From positions 1 to 64,000 of the forward strand of contig JANJTQ010000089.1 of the NCBI GenBank assembly GCA_024711005.1: a DNA stretch of 64,000 bases. The letters run 5' to 3'. Numbering within the stretch: the stretch's first letter is position 1; the number at the start of each line of letters is the position of its first letter. This document shows, piece by piece, positions 40,301-50,500 of the stretch. The stretch comes from Opitutaceae bacterium (GTDB taxonomy: Bacteria > Verrucomicrobiota > Verrucomicrobiia > Opitutales > Opitutaceae). The notes beneath the pieces are model-generated. The model was given only the letters and a program-made list of their open reading frames with translations. It searched no databases and was not told the origin of the DNA. The position numbers were made by a program, and so were the translations under genes.

Positions 40301-43076
40301 GATGGGTGATTCCCGGAGCCGGTGCGGTCAGGGCGAAGCCCTGTCGGTCGGCTTCGTCGATCAGGTCGGTGTCGAGCAACGGGGTATCGTGCCAGTTTCG
40401 CCACCAAAGGTTGGGGTGCGGTTGGATTTGTCCGGCATTGTAGCCCATCAAGCGATAGAACGAGAGCGCGTTGGCGGAGGCTCCGTAGAGGTCGGTGAGG
40501 CGAAAACGAATTGGATGACCGTTGAGGATCAAGTCGCGACCTTCCGTCCAGACTTCGCGAAAACCAAACGTGACCGATGGGTGGGTGTTCACGACCTTTC
40601 CGGCCCGCACAAGGTTCACCTCCGCCCGGTATAGAAACGGCTTCTCCAGCTCCCAAGGAACAGGATCGGCCCATCGGGATGATAGCCGTTGGACGGTACG
40701 CCCCGCCTGCAACGAAACCGGAATTCCGTTTATGACCAGGACCTCGCGCCCCAGGGGATCACGAATCACCACGGATACGACGACATCGTCCACCGGGGCC
40801 GCGCAGTCCACCTCGACCTCCACCCCGAGCTCCTTTCCTCGCCAGGAAGGCAGCACGAATACGTCCGTGATCGCCTGCGCCGGACGCGAGCGAAGCGTCA
40901 CCGGTGCGGTGATGCCACGCGGCCATGTTTCCGGAGGAAGCGCCTCGCGTCCCGTGCGGGCGACATGACGAAGGACATCCTGCTCGAAGCCGCGGGATAT
41001 GCCGGCGTAGGTCCGGGTGTTGAAGACACGCAGCGTATTTGTCGCCCCGGCTTCGGAGGAGATCAGCGAGGTGATCTCGATCTCGCCACCCGGGGCCAAA
41101 AGCTCGGCCGCCTTCCGACCGTTGATAAAAACGATCACGTCGCCCTCGATGCGTTCAAAATCAAGACTAACGCGTCGCCCGTCGGCGGCCCATCCGACGG
41201 GGCAGGTGAACGGTACTTCGTACCAAACCGAGTCCTGTTTGCCCGAACGAGCACCCGGCTCGTTCCAGCGGGCCGGGTCGGGCGGGACATCCGGCGCGGA
41301 TCCCGTCTGGGCATGCCATTTGTCGATGGACGGGAGCAGCGCGTGCAGCGAACCGACGTTCTCCACGCCGCCCCGTTGAACTTCGGCGGCAGGCGGCACT
41401 TCCGCGACCTTCAGCAGAAAATTAAAACCTCCGGTGCCGGAGCCGGCCTTGATGACGAATTCGTTGTTACCCGGGCGCAGTTCCACCGGCACAAACACCG
41501 GCACGCGGTGCGGTCCGTCCAGCGTCAATATCCGTTTCCCGTTGAGCCACAGGTGCGCGAAGTAGTCCACCGTCAGCGACAACACCGCCGCACCACCGCG
41601 CTCGCTTTGCCAATCCGCCTTCGCATACGCCACCGCCGGATCTTTCAAGCCAGTCAGCACCCGAAAATCGACGCGGACACTATCCGACGTCACTTTGCGC
41701 CACGCGGCCTCGGGACCTTTGCCCTCGTCGCCGGGCTCCGCCACGAACCGCGTCACCATCGCCCGCTTCGCGTCGATAGGTGCACGCCCGTCGGCAGCCA
41801 TCGGCACCGGAAAAGGCCCCGCCCACGACCACCGCGACGCCATCAATGGCTCGAAGCGCAATCGCTTCAACGTCGCGACATCAAACCAGCCCTCGGAGCT
41901 CGACGCATGGCTCGCCCCTGTCTCGCCAGCCACCAGCAGATAACCGAGCTTCACCGGCCCGTTCACGCGCCCTTCGCTCGATGGCGGCAAGACGATCCTC
42001 AACCGGTGCTCTCGCGCCGCAAGCCCCTCCGCCACCACAACGAACGAATAACCGTCCCGGCTGTTGGTCGAAACGTGCTCGGGCTGACCACCGTCCACGT
42101 TCACATAAAACGTCCCGTAATCCCGCGCCATCGCGTAATAGATGCCCGCCGTCGTGCCACGAAACGGAATCTCCAGCACGCTGCCGGGTGCATCGGCCAC
42201 AAGCACGCCGTTGAAGAACCGCCTCCACCACCCCGCCGTCAATGCCTCGTCGCGCCAGCCGTCGGACTTCAAGTCCGCCTTCAAATCCGTCAGCGGCACG
42301 ATCCGACCATCGAGCAACAAGGGCTCCGCGCTCAATCGCGCCGGGAGTGCCACCGGCTTGGTCGAAGCGTTGCGATCCCGGTGCGCCGCTTCACGGGCCT
42401 CGTCCACCAGGGGCTGTAATGATTTTTTAATGACGTCCGCGTAAAACGTGTTGCCCGCCGCCTTGGGGTGCACCGGATCGTGGAACAGACTCGCCCACTC
42501 CGCACCGGTCGTCGCGAGATGACGATCCACCGCATCCTGAAGGTCCACTTCCAACAATCCGTAGTGCGCCGCCACCCGGCGATGTCGCGCAATGTTCGCC
42601 CCGGTCTTCGCCGCCGATTCGAGGATCACGATCGCCGGCGGATCTGGCAGCGATTTCAGACGTACGATCATGCTTTCCATGTAGCGAACCGCCTCGTCGT
42701 CGGTGAGCCCGCCGTCGTTCACGCAAAACTCGATCGCCACCAAATCGGGACGGTGTGCAATCACGTCGCGCTCGATGCGGAAAACGCCCAGCGCGCTTCC
42801 CGTCGAGCTCATCCCCGAGTTGATCGTCGTCACCTCGCTCTCGGGAAACTGCTCCTTAAACCAGTTCCCCACCCAACCGGGCCCGCTGGCTTGCGTGATG
42901 GACCCACCCAGGGCGACATAGCGCAGCGGCTCCCCTCGCGCCGCGCGGGTGAACACCTCCAGTACATCGCGTCCCGTTTCGGGCGCGGCGATCACCGCTC
43001 CCGCCAGCGCGCAGAATCCGACGATCCCGCTCAGCCAGCCGCATCGTTTCAGGGTTAGCTTGTTTTTCCGGATCAT
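37311..43076 (-). CDS. ~1920-aa secreted fusion: N-terminal SGNH hydrolase + GH2-like region + C-terminal ligand-binding-like domain
   Basis: SGNH blocks YVALGGSITQASGPGW, VAIEFCVNDGG, DPVHPKAAG; GH2-like FGFREVWTEGRDLILNGHPIRFR and YRNHPSILVWAMGMN; start at MIRKNK overlaps the GH13 stop (ATGA). Confidence 0.85.
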   Translation of the reverse strand: MIRKNKLTLKRCGWLSGIVGFCALAGAVIAAPETGRDVLEVFTRAARGEPLRYVALGGSITQASGPGWVGNWFKEQFPESEVTTINSGMSSTGSALGVFRIERDVIAHRPDLVAIEFCVNDGGLTDDEAVRYMESMIVRLKSLPDPPAIVILESAAKTGANIARHRRVAAHYGLLEVDLQDAVDRHLATTGAEWASLFHDPVHPKAAGNTFYADVIKKSLQPLVDEAREAAHRDRNASTKPVALPARLSAEPLLLDGRIVPLTDLKADLKSDGWRDEALTAGWWRRFFNGVLVADAPGSVLEIPFRGTTAGIYYAMARDYGTFYVNVDGGQPEHVSTNSRDGYSFVVVAEGLAAREHRLRIVLPPSSEGRVNGPVKLGYLLVAGETGASHASSSEGWFDVATLKRLRFEPLMASRWSWAGPFPVPMAADGRAPIDAKRAMVTRFVAEPGDEGKGPEAAWRKVTSDSVRVDFRVLTGLKDPAVAYAKADWQSERGGAAVLSLTVDYFAHLWLNGKRILTLDGPHRVPVFVPVELRPGNNEFVIKAGSGTGGFNFLLKVAEVPPAAEVQRGGVENVGSLHALLPSIDKWHAQTGSAPDVPPDPARWNEPGARSGKQDSVWYEVPFTCPVGWAADGRRVSLDFERIEGDVIVFINGRKAAELLAPGGEIEITSLISSEAGATNTLRVFNTRTYAGISRGFEQDVLRHVARTGREALPPETWPRGITAPVTLRSRPAQAITDVFVLPSWRGKELGVEVEVDCAAPVDDVVVSVVIRDPLGREVLVINGIPVSLQAGRTVQRLSSRWADPVPWELEKPFLYRAEVNLVRAGKVVNTHPSVTFGFREVWTEGRDLILNGHPIRFRLTDLYGASANALSFYRLMGYNAGQIQPHPNLWWRNWHDTPLLDTDLIDEADRQGFALTAPAPGITHLGPVLLGDRMLRDAYEREVRRFTRKYRNHPSILVWAMGMNSYNPQSNIHPATLGRREAAPPERGRVITAACDIVRSADPTRLVFSHADGSLGDISSANVYLNFAPLQEREEWPLAWARDGDMPYAAAEFGQPFTANFWKGRQFLITEYLALYLGERAYERETAKGLESLVGLGLANTSGFGSWPSVDLADFPAYWEFQDIFINHTNRAWRMWGVNAGWLHWLLDVGYGNPPGVANPGYLNRYKQLPAPLTAKPAWANPNFDIHARSNQPFLAYIAGGEVHTDKTHAFYAGEHFQKQIAVVWDGAVPKTVTLGWTLSAGGKQTMHGREEVTLTPGQIAFFPLSLIAPQENAELSLRVTEEGREIATDAFALQVFPRLQPLDLGGLKVALHDPAGKSDPWLRQLGVRPITWKEGMTLAGFDVLLIGREALNAGEPLPYTVADIARGLRVLILEQPPSSWEMLGFETEETLSRYTFAADRNGPVLAGLRAEDLINWRGSPDLLPEGRHVKAYDNLRAPHWTNRHAVASVVLKIPEVVGFTPILKTEFDLAYSPLLEWRHGRGVVYFSSLDFTGRVGIDPVATHLARNLLQAVAGPLESRRQVFFSGVPEDEALLRTLHVDLTSGEPRGGAGRLLVLGENGGSLPPAQLNDFLESGGTILRLPQSAGTLRQSGLAAELRTIVQARGTTSVSVLRAVGPELLRWRDTLSVQTFSHGAQPEGTEVLAGGIALQRPRGAGREVWLQVSPAMLARRHHDDPEKREAVQLSVSRLHRLVAQIMTNLGATSSPAVASRVCSIERSNTFRPIASWHALGPWPVGETDPKTLLGAPSPGEAEAIAGDDNPNTVYRRDDGASLDWRKVVHASADGFVDFARDLGAGEHSVVYAQRKIISETNRLVRMRLGADYWLKFWINGRVALTVHEGHGAPKPAAFIIDVPLRKGENVLTIKAAGGSKGFGFWADIEEGGASDATSTADTTSGQPSRVRLYQPLFKPADPYQFHYW

Positions 43077-44698
43077 GAGATTCTCCATAATCCGTATCCG
43101 CCCGCAGCCAGGCTGACGCGGGTTTCATTGCCCCCGCCCTCCGTCAACGTGACACCCTCAACCATCATCGCCTCGAACGTGCCCGCGCGCTCCGGGACAA
43201 GCCGCTCGACCGCGATACCCGCCGGGTTCACCGCGATCCAGAAACGCTCACCGTCCGCGGTGCGTTCGTAGATGAACGGATATTGCCCCTGCTCGGCGAA
43301 GACCGGGCGGAAGTCCCCTACGGTCCCGAGCGCCGGGTGTTCTTTGCGCAGGGCGATAAGACGACGCACGAAGTGCAGCACCGACTCCGGATCGCGCTCC
43401 GCCGCCGCCACCGTTCGATCCTGCGGATCCGCCTCGACCGGCAGGTAAAGCTCGTCGGCCCGGGCGGAAGAAAACCCGGCGTTGCGCGAATCGTCCCACT
43501 GCATCGGCGTGCGCACGCCGGTGCGCTCGTAGCCGCCCTCCTTCGACGCCAGCCCGTGCGCGTGCCGCATGCCGATCTCGTCGCCGTAGTAGATGAACGG
43601 CACCGCGGGCAGCGTGAGCAACAGGAGCAGCGCGCAACGGTACTCGGCGGGCGTGCGGTCCTCGGCCAGGCGCGGCGGTGTGTCGTGGTTGCAGGTCGGC
43701 ACGCTGATGTATCCGCGGCCGCGCGTCGCCGCGTAATGCTCCATGAATACATCGAGAAAAAGCCGGATGTCGCCCGCGCCCTTGCGATCGAAGAACGACT
43801 CGCCGCGAGGCAGGCCGGAGATCAACTCCTTGCGGTGGTTTCGAAACAGCGAGTTGTAGGCGACCGTCTCGAAATGAATCATGAAATCGATGTGGAAACC
43901 CGCATCGACGGCATGGATCGGATACGACCACTCAGAGATGAGCACGGCCTCGGGATAATCGACGTCGAACCAGCCGCGGATGCCCCGCCACAGTTTCTGG
44001 ATCGCGGCGAGACGTCTGACCTCGTCGTGCCCGCGGATGAGCGACTGCGCCATGTCCACGCGAAAACCGTCGGCGCCGAGCTCCAGCCAGAAACGCATGA
44101 CGTCCTTCAAGGCCTCCAGCGTGGCCAGGCACGCCGGATGATCCACCGGCTTCTCCCACGAGTGCGCGGGATCGGGGTCGGCGTAGCCGTAGTTGAGCGC
44201 GGGCTGGCACCAGAAAAAGTTCACCACCGCACAGCCGTTGCGTTCGCCATAACCTCTCAACGCCTGCAACGTCGGAGGCACCGCGCCCCACACGCTGTCG
44301 GTCCAGATGTAGCGATCGGTGCAGGCATTCGGAGCGTGCTTCATCGACTCCTTGAACCACGGATGCTCGACCGAGGTGTGACCGGCGACAAGATCCAGCA
44401 CGATCTTGATGCCCCGTCGATGCGCTTCGGTGAAAAGACGCGCAAGGTCGTCGTTGCTTCCGTAGCGCGGGGCGACACGACAAAAGTCGCTGACGTCATA
44501 GCCCGCGTCCGCAAACGGCGACACAAAGACGGGATTCAGCCAGATGGCGTTGCAACCGAGTCGTTGCACATGGTCCAGCTTCGCGATGATGCCCGGGATA
44601 TCTCCGACGCCATCGGCGTTGGAGTCATAAAAACTCTGCGGGTAAATCTGGTAAAAGACGGCGTCTTTCAACCACGAGGGTTGGTGAGGTGTGGACAT
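43073..44698 (-). CDS. GH13 alpha-glucosidase/oligo-1,6-glucosidase-like enzyme
   Basis: WLKDAVFYQIYPQSFYDSNADGVGDIPGII, GADGFRVDMAQSL, VLISEWSYP, CNHDTPPRLAEDRTPAEYRCALLLLLTLPAVPFIYYGDEIGM. Confidence 0.93.
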   Translation of the reverse strand: MSTPHQPSWLKDAVFYQIYPQSFYDSNADGVGDIPGIIAKLDHVQRLGCNAIWLNPVFVSPFADAGYDVSDFCRVAPRYGSNDDLARLFTEAHRRGIKIVLDLVAGHTSVEHPWFKESMKHAPNACTDRYIWTDSVWGAVPPTLQALRGYGERNGCAVVNFFWCQPALNYGYADPDPAHSWEKPVDHPACLATLEALKDVMRFWLELGADGFRVDMAQSLIRGHDEVRRLAAIQKLWRGIRGWFDVDYPEAVLISEWSYPIHAVDAGFHIDFMIHFETVAYNSLFRNHRKELISGLPRGESFFDRKGAGDIRLFLDVFMEHYAATRGRGYISVPTCNHDTPPRLAEDRTPAEYRCALLLLLTLPAVPFIYYGDEIGMRHAHGLASKEGGYERTGVRTPMQWDDSRNAGFSSARADELYLPVEADPQDRTVAAAERDPESVLHFVRRLIALRKEHPALGTVGDFRPVFAEQGQYPFIYERTADGERFWIAVNPAGIAVERLVPERAGTFEAMMVEGVTLTEGGGNETRVSLAAGGYGLWRIS

Positions 44699-45059
44699 GA
44701 ATGGCGGGAATAAAACGGGGCGGAGGGATGCGCGATGCGGAGCCTCACACATTGAACAACGGGCTGCTATCATAAGGTATAAATGAGTCAACGCTCGTGG
44801 AGCACGTCCGCCGTAATTTCGCCGACAATATTTTAAAAAAAACCGTTACCCGTTGTGTTAAAGGGATAAATGAAATTAACCAGCCTCAATCCAATGTTCG
44901 GGTGCGCGGCTGTCCAAAGATCGGCGGAACGGAGAAAAGTGCGATGATCCACGCTCGCCTACTACCATATGCGATATTTTTGGACGCAGTTTAATTATCG
45001 CGTAATTATCTATATAAAAGCATCTTCCGCGATAATGAATTCCGGCTCGAATCCGTTTG

Positions 45060-45071
45060 TTTACTAGTAAA
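45060..45071. promoter_or_regulatory. Perfect palindrome, candidate operator upstream of a PEP-CTERM gene
   Basis: TTTACTAGTAAA, in an AT-rich intergenic region. Confidence 0.45.
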
Positions 45072-45119
45072 GCAGCGCCGTTCTTGCGCCAAAGTAAGGA
45101 TCAGGGCACGCATTACGTC

Positions 45120-45137
45120 CGCCAAAGCTTTTTGGCG
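45120..45137. promoter_or_regulatory. Hairpin in the 5' UTR of the PEP-CTERM gene
   Basis: cgccaaa-gctt-tttggcg, about 40 nt before the ATG at 45178. Confidence 0.45.
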
Positions 45138-45177
45138 ACCCCACCGCAGACTCGATCTGTCCCGCAAAATAATACCC

Positions 45178-46077
45178 ATGAAACTACGAACAACCGTTCT
45201 CCAAAACCTCCTCGCCGTCTCGGGATTCGCTCTCGCGGTTTCGGCTCAAGCGCAGATCACCGGCTTCGACGTCGATTTTGACGGTTCCGGCACGACCTAT
45301 TCGGGCAACTTCAAAGTCGCCAACGACGCGTCCTCAACCGCGAACACGTGGGGCTCCACCGTCGGCACCGGCGGCTCGGGTGGCCTTAGCGTTGGTACGG
45401 CGGGTGGCGGCAACATCTATTACCGCCCCGAACCCGCGGCAAACAGCACTTCCACCTTTGATTTCGCGAACACGGCTGCGGGCGTGACGTTCACCTCCAC
45501 CCTCGACCTCAAATGGTCGGACACAACCGCCACCGCCTTGACGGTGGCGAACGCGGGCTTCGTCACCACCAACACTTCCAACGGGGCCCTCACCCTAGCG
45601 GACGCGTCGCCCTTGGCCGGTAGCATTATCCGCAACGGCAGCAGCACCGTCACGTTACGCATGCGGAACGGCGGCGCCTATATCCCGGAAACCATAACCT
45701 TCGATCAATCCACTCTGACGGCCGGCGATTGGTATCGCCTTTCCTTCGAACTCACGAAGACCGCCACGGCTGACACGTTCGACTACACCGTCAGCCTCTA
45801 CTCGCTGGGCGCCAATGGCACCTCCACGCCGACGCTGTTCAACGACGGCACCAACGATATCACCATCACCGGCACGGTTCTCAACGCCGGCATGTATGGA
45901 GACTCCGACGCCTTCTTCGCCTATGATATCCGCGACACATCAGGAAATACCGGCATCACTCACGTCGACAACTTCCTGGTCTCCGCATCCATCCCCGAAC
46001 CCTCCACCTATGCGCTCTTGATCGGATGCGCGGCACTGATGGTAGTTGCCCATCGCCGGAAAATCCGCGGCGCCTGA
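45178..46077 (+). CDS. PEP-CTERM secreted protein
   Basis: Signal peptide MKLRTTVLQNLLAVSGFALAVSAQAQ; C-terminus SIPEPSTYALLIGCAALMVVAHRRKIRGA. Confidence 0.9.
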   Translation: MKLRTTVLQNLLAVSGFALAVSAQAQITGFDVDFDGSGTTYSGNFKVANDASSTANTWGSTVGTGGSGGLSVGTAGGGNIYYRPEPAANSTSTFDFANTAAGVTFTSTLDLKWSDTTATALTVANAGFVTTNTSNGALTLADASPLAGSIIRNGSSTVTLRMRNGGAYIPETITFDQSTLTAGDWYRLSFELTKTATADTFDYTVSLYSLGANGTSTPTLFNDGTNDITITGTVLNAGMYGDSDAFFAYDIRDTSGNTGITHVDNFLVSASIPEPSTYALLIGCAALMVVAHRRKIRGA

Positions 46078-46108
46078 TCTCCGAGAATCAATATATAATA
46101 GAAACGAT

Positions 46109-46139
46109 GGCCGTGTTCTTGAATGAACACGGCCTTTTT
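46109..46139 (+). terminator. Rho-independent terminator of the PEP-CTERM gene
   Basis: ggccgtgttc-ttgaat-gaacacggcc followed by TTTTTA. Confidence 0.92.
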
Positions 46140-46165
46140 ATTGATCAGGTTTTGCCGGGCACCCA

Positions 46166-47218
46166 TCAATCCACGGTCCCGCCCCCGACACGCTGCCGGC
46201 GAATGCTGATCGCCTCGTGCCAATCGCCTTTTATCATCGTGGTGCGAGGATGATCCGAAAGCCCCAGCTCATTGCGATGCAATCGAGAGACCACCAGGTC
46301 GACGGCCGCCTCGCCAATGAGTTCCGGGCGAGGATCAATCCCGCTCAGACGATCACGTTCCGAAGGGAGCACGCCAAGACTCGCGTAACCGAACGATTCC
46401 GGAATCGACCACCCTCTCCTTATAAAGCCGGGCGTTTCGTCCCCGTGTCCGACGATGACGTCGGGGCGATACTTTCTCACCCATCGATCAATGTCGGCGT
46501 CCGTTGTAGCCGACGTCCTTAAAAACAACGGAATGTCACCCGTATCCCCATGCTCCTTTTGATATAAATAATAGGAAGCGGCGAAGTGGCCGCTTGAGCG
46601 CTCGTGGGTTATCTTATCCAACAAAAGTCCCGGCCTGCGGTAGCCAGCTTCCCGCAATGTCATCAAAAGGCTCCATGCGTTGCTCGCTTGGTCGGAGGTC
46701 GATCGATGGACGGGGGTACCTTGCCAGCTATGACCGAGCGTCGAGACGCTATAACGATCCCACGACAAATCGAACGTGATCGATAGATACGACAGCGGAA
46801 GGATGATGACACCACGGATGTCGCGACTAATAAAAATCTTGTCCAACTGGCGCGACGTTACCCCGGACACCTCGTTTACATGAAACACTTCGCCGTAAAA
46901 TCCCAGAGCCGAGGCTCGCCGAAAGATTCCACGGACCATGAGCCGATAAAACTCTTGGTCCATGAATTGGCTGAAGTGATCAAAGGTGTTCACCAAGGCC
47001 AGCGGTAGCAGCCCGCCCTCGATCTTGCCTCCCGCCCGCTGCGTCATGAGCGTGGAGACCAGCGGGTTTATCCGGTAACCCATTTCTTCGGCGATCTTTT
47101 GAATCCGCAGTCGTGTGGCCTCGGGAAGACGCGGATGGTTTCGCAACGCCAAAGAAACGGCCATCTTTGAACAGCCGGCCGCCTCGGCTATCTTCCGCAT
47201 AGTTGGTCCTGGATTCAT
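46166..47218 (-). CDS. LacI-family transcriptional regulator
   Basis: PTMRKIAEAAGCSKMAVSLALRNHPRLPEATRLRIQKIAEEMGYRINPLVSTLM. Confidence 0.92.
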   Translation of the reverse strand: MNPGPTMRKIAEAAGCSKMAVSLALRNHPRLPEATRLRIQKIAEEMGYRINPLVSTLMTQRAGGKIEGGLLPLALVNTFDHFSQFMDQEFYRLMVRGIFRRASALGFYGEVFHVNEVSGVTSRQLDKIFISRDIRGVIILPLSYLSITFDLSWDRYSVSTLGHSWQGTPVHRSTSDQASNAWSLLMTLREAGYRRPGLLLDKITHERSSGHFAASYYLYQKEHGDTGDIPLFLRTSATTDADIDRWVRKYRPDVIVGHGDETPGFIRRGWSIPESFGYASLGVLPSERDRLSGIDPRPELIGEAAVDLVVSRLHRNELGLSDHPRTTMIKGDWHEAISIRRQRVGGGTVD

Positions 47219-47377
47219 GGCATGCGCGGGTTCGTCCAGGACATCTCCGGCAAGCCCGACGACTCACGCAAGCAGTTGTTTGCCGCGGGTGCATACCGCG
47301 AAAAACCTGAAGTGATCGTCATGAAGCGTATCTTGGCGGTCGAAAGGAAGACATCAACCAGACATCAGCCACACGTC

Positions 47378-47395
47378 TCAACCAAGCTGGGTTGA
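47378..47395. promoter_or_regulatory. Near-perfect palindrome upstream of a LacI gene, candidate autoregulatory operator
   Basis: TCAACCAAGCTGGGTTGA; half-site ATCAACCA recurs 25 bp away. Confidence 0.4.
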
Positions 47396-47409
47396 TGCAG
47401 TCGGAAGGC

Positions 47410-47469
47410 AGGGCGAGGCGTCCCCGCCGAGCCGCTTCCGAGCGACGGCTCAGACGGAGGCTTCGCCCT
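47410..47469. repeat. REP-like long inverted repeat
   Basis: agggcgaggc...gagccg...cggctc...gcttcgccct. Confidence 0.55.
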
Positions 47470-47563
47470 ATCGGTGTCACCCTTCTGTTCGTGTTTTCTC
47501 CTTCCGAAGCTTTTTGGAATGCATGGGACACGGCCAAGGCCCGATTGGTAGCAGCGTAGCCCC

Positions 47564-50500
47564 CTATTCCTGTTCCACTTTTACCCGCAGGAACTGCGTG
47601 GGCTCATCCGCCGTCCGCGCCGGACCGAGCAACTGTACCGTCTCCACGTCCCCGTTCCCCGAAGCAGACTCCATCGTCGCCTCCGGCAATGGAACCGCCG
47701 CCCAATCGCTCAGGCTGGACGAAGTCTCCAATTGATAACGCACCCCCTCCGCCCGTCGGTTACGACGAAAGGTCAGCGCCAGGCGGTCGGCGCCCGACTC
47801 ATCCACCACGCACCGGGGCGTCGGGTGCAACGCGGCCGGATCCACGCCGACGCCGTCGCCAAACGCGAATCGCAGCAGGTTCGCCATCCCGCGATTCTCC
47901 GGATCCGCCGTCGGTGCCCGATCCGCTTCCGGACGCGAACCGTACCCGCACGCATTCAGCCAGTCGGCGTAACTTTGCCGACGATTCACCGACCAATCAT
48001 AGACGCGCGTGCTCCCATCCGTGAGATGCACCGTCATCCCGTTCGCGCTGACGTTCGACATGCCCGACAAGAGCCGTTCGCCGCGACCCATTTCTAAAAC
48101 AGTGTAGAACTTCCGACTGACGCCCGGCGCGCGCAGCACGATCGCACCGCGGTCACGCGGGATCGGATTTCCGGCGCTACGGGCCGTCGTCAATTCGAAG
48201 GCTCCGTCACTCGCGATCACAAAGTTGAGCCGGCGTCCGTCGTCCATTTTCCAACGGCCGGACACGGAACCGGTCCCCGTCGCCGCCTTTCGCTGGGTCA
48301 ACATCTCGTAGCCGTTCGTCGTCGGCAGCACGGGCATGCCCCACGGCGGGTTCGCGGCGTTCGCGGCCTGCGGCACAATCGTGTCGAACTCCAGTTGTCC
48401 ATAAGCATGGAAAACCCAGCCATAACGTCGCGCCGAATCGGTGGCCGATGAACCTTGGTCGATCAGCACGATAAACGGCGGATCAAAAAACACGGTGCGC
48501 TCAAAACGCGAGTAGTTGGAATTGGCGATCACGCCCTTGGCTCGAGCGGGAAACTGCTCCGCCCGCCAGTCGAGCGTCGCGCTGCCGCGGATCTCCTGCT
48601 CGTCCACGAACAGCGTGTTGTGGCTGATCGTGCGCCGATAGTAGTCGCCGGTCTGCGTCCGCAAACCATAGCCCGGCTCGCCGAGGTCGGGTGCGATCGC
48701 GCGTCCCTCGGCGGTCAGAAAAATCGAGAGACGATCCGGGTGGTCATGCCCTCCCTTGAACAGCCCGCCGCGAAACCCGACCTCGAGACTGCGCGCAAAA
48801 TCGCGAAACGTTCCAAAGCTGCTCACCGGCAGCAGACTCGACCCCGTTGGTAATCCCCCCGGCGCCGGTAACTCGTCGGGACCAAAGAGCAGCGCCGGCA
48901 ACCCGCCGCGCGGGATCCCTCCGCGCGCATAGATCGCCGCGAGCACCGGACCGTAGTCGGCCGCGGAAATGCGGCCGGCCGCGTATTCGTAGAACATCCG
49001 CATATCGATCAGCGAAAAATTCTCCGGCGAGGCGAGGTCGCCCATCAGGTGCAGGTTGAGATCGCGGTCGGCGAGGTGGAGCGGCGCCTCGAACATCTTG
49101 CGAAACAGCGCCTCGTGCTCCGCCGAAAGCGTCTCCGTCAACTCGAAGAGCGTGATGAGCGGCGCCAGCGAATAGAAATGATAGAACGTCGTCTCCTCGG
49201 ACCACCACCCGTCGAAGGTGCCGTCACCGCTCACCGGCACGTTGTTTTGCAGCCAACGGGTGAACCCGAATTCCGCGCCCGTGCCAAAGGCGATCCAGTC
49301 CTGCCGGCCGTAGAGTTCGCCGGAAACCGCGACGGCCGCCGACGCATACGCGGCCATGTTTTGCAGCCCGGTGACGCCTTGCAGAAAACTCATCTGCTCG
49401 GCCACGCGGTTCTCAAAAATGCCGGTGCGAATACGCTCGTGATCCGCCGTGCTGTAAGCGGGGCTTTCACGCGTGAGCGCATAGCTGTTGGCGACGGCCA
49501 ACACGACGGAGGCATCGTAAAGCGGCTGATACCAGACCGCTTTTCCGCCAAAGGAGGAACGCTCCCAACCGCTGGCTATGGCATGCGTGATGTAGTCCGC
49601 CGTTCGTCGCATTCCCTCCGCAACCCACGCCGCGTAACGCTCGTCGCCCGTCACCGCATACAGCAGCCCGAGTGATCGCATGATCCGCAACGTGCGCTCA
49701 TGGGACAGCAACACCCACGCCTGCCTCTGTGCCGCGCTGTACTCGAAAACGCCGGTGGACGGATCGAGATACGCGTTGCCCGAGGCCGGATCGTAGAACA
49801 GGTGCTCGCCCGTCGTGCGCGCATAGAAGTCGTGCCGCCAGCCCACGCGTTCGAACGGGAAATGCGGCGGCGTGGCGATCACCGTCTCGGCCTCGTCAAT
49901 GAGCTCTTGCCAATACGACGCCGCCCACGGCCGGGTGCGGATCTTGCGGGTGATCTCCGCGGCCGCAGCCTCGGTCTGCGCGAGCGTCAACCACAAGGTC
50001 GGCCAGTTGTCCTCCAGCCGCAGACCAATCGAGTAAGGAGAAGTTGAATACGGGCGAAGGTGGTGTTCCGGCGAACCCGGCGCCGGGAGCAATGCGTCGA
50101 GCGCCGCCCGGTCGAGCGGAGGCGGGAGCGTGTCGCCGGAACCCGTTGTGCTGAAGGTGCGAGTCTGATTGGCCATGAGAGTAATTGCGTTGGTAAAGAG
50201 AGTGTCCGCCCGCGTCCCGGTCGTGAATTGCACCCAGTCCATCACGACCACGCCCGACGTGCCTTCGAGAATCAACTCGTCGGCGTCCACCGGCACGGGG
50301 ATCCGAAAGGTTTGTCCCACGATCCACGTCGAGGCGTTTTGCCAGAGGACCCCGAAGCTCTGCCCGCCAACGGTGATGCGCATCCCGGCCCCGGCGGCGG
50401 AGACGCGATCGATACGAAGCAGCATCGCCGCCGGTCCGACTCCCCATGCGGGATCGGCCAGCGAAAGATCAAACGTCAGCGGCGCGGCGTCGGCACCCAC

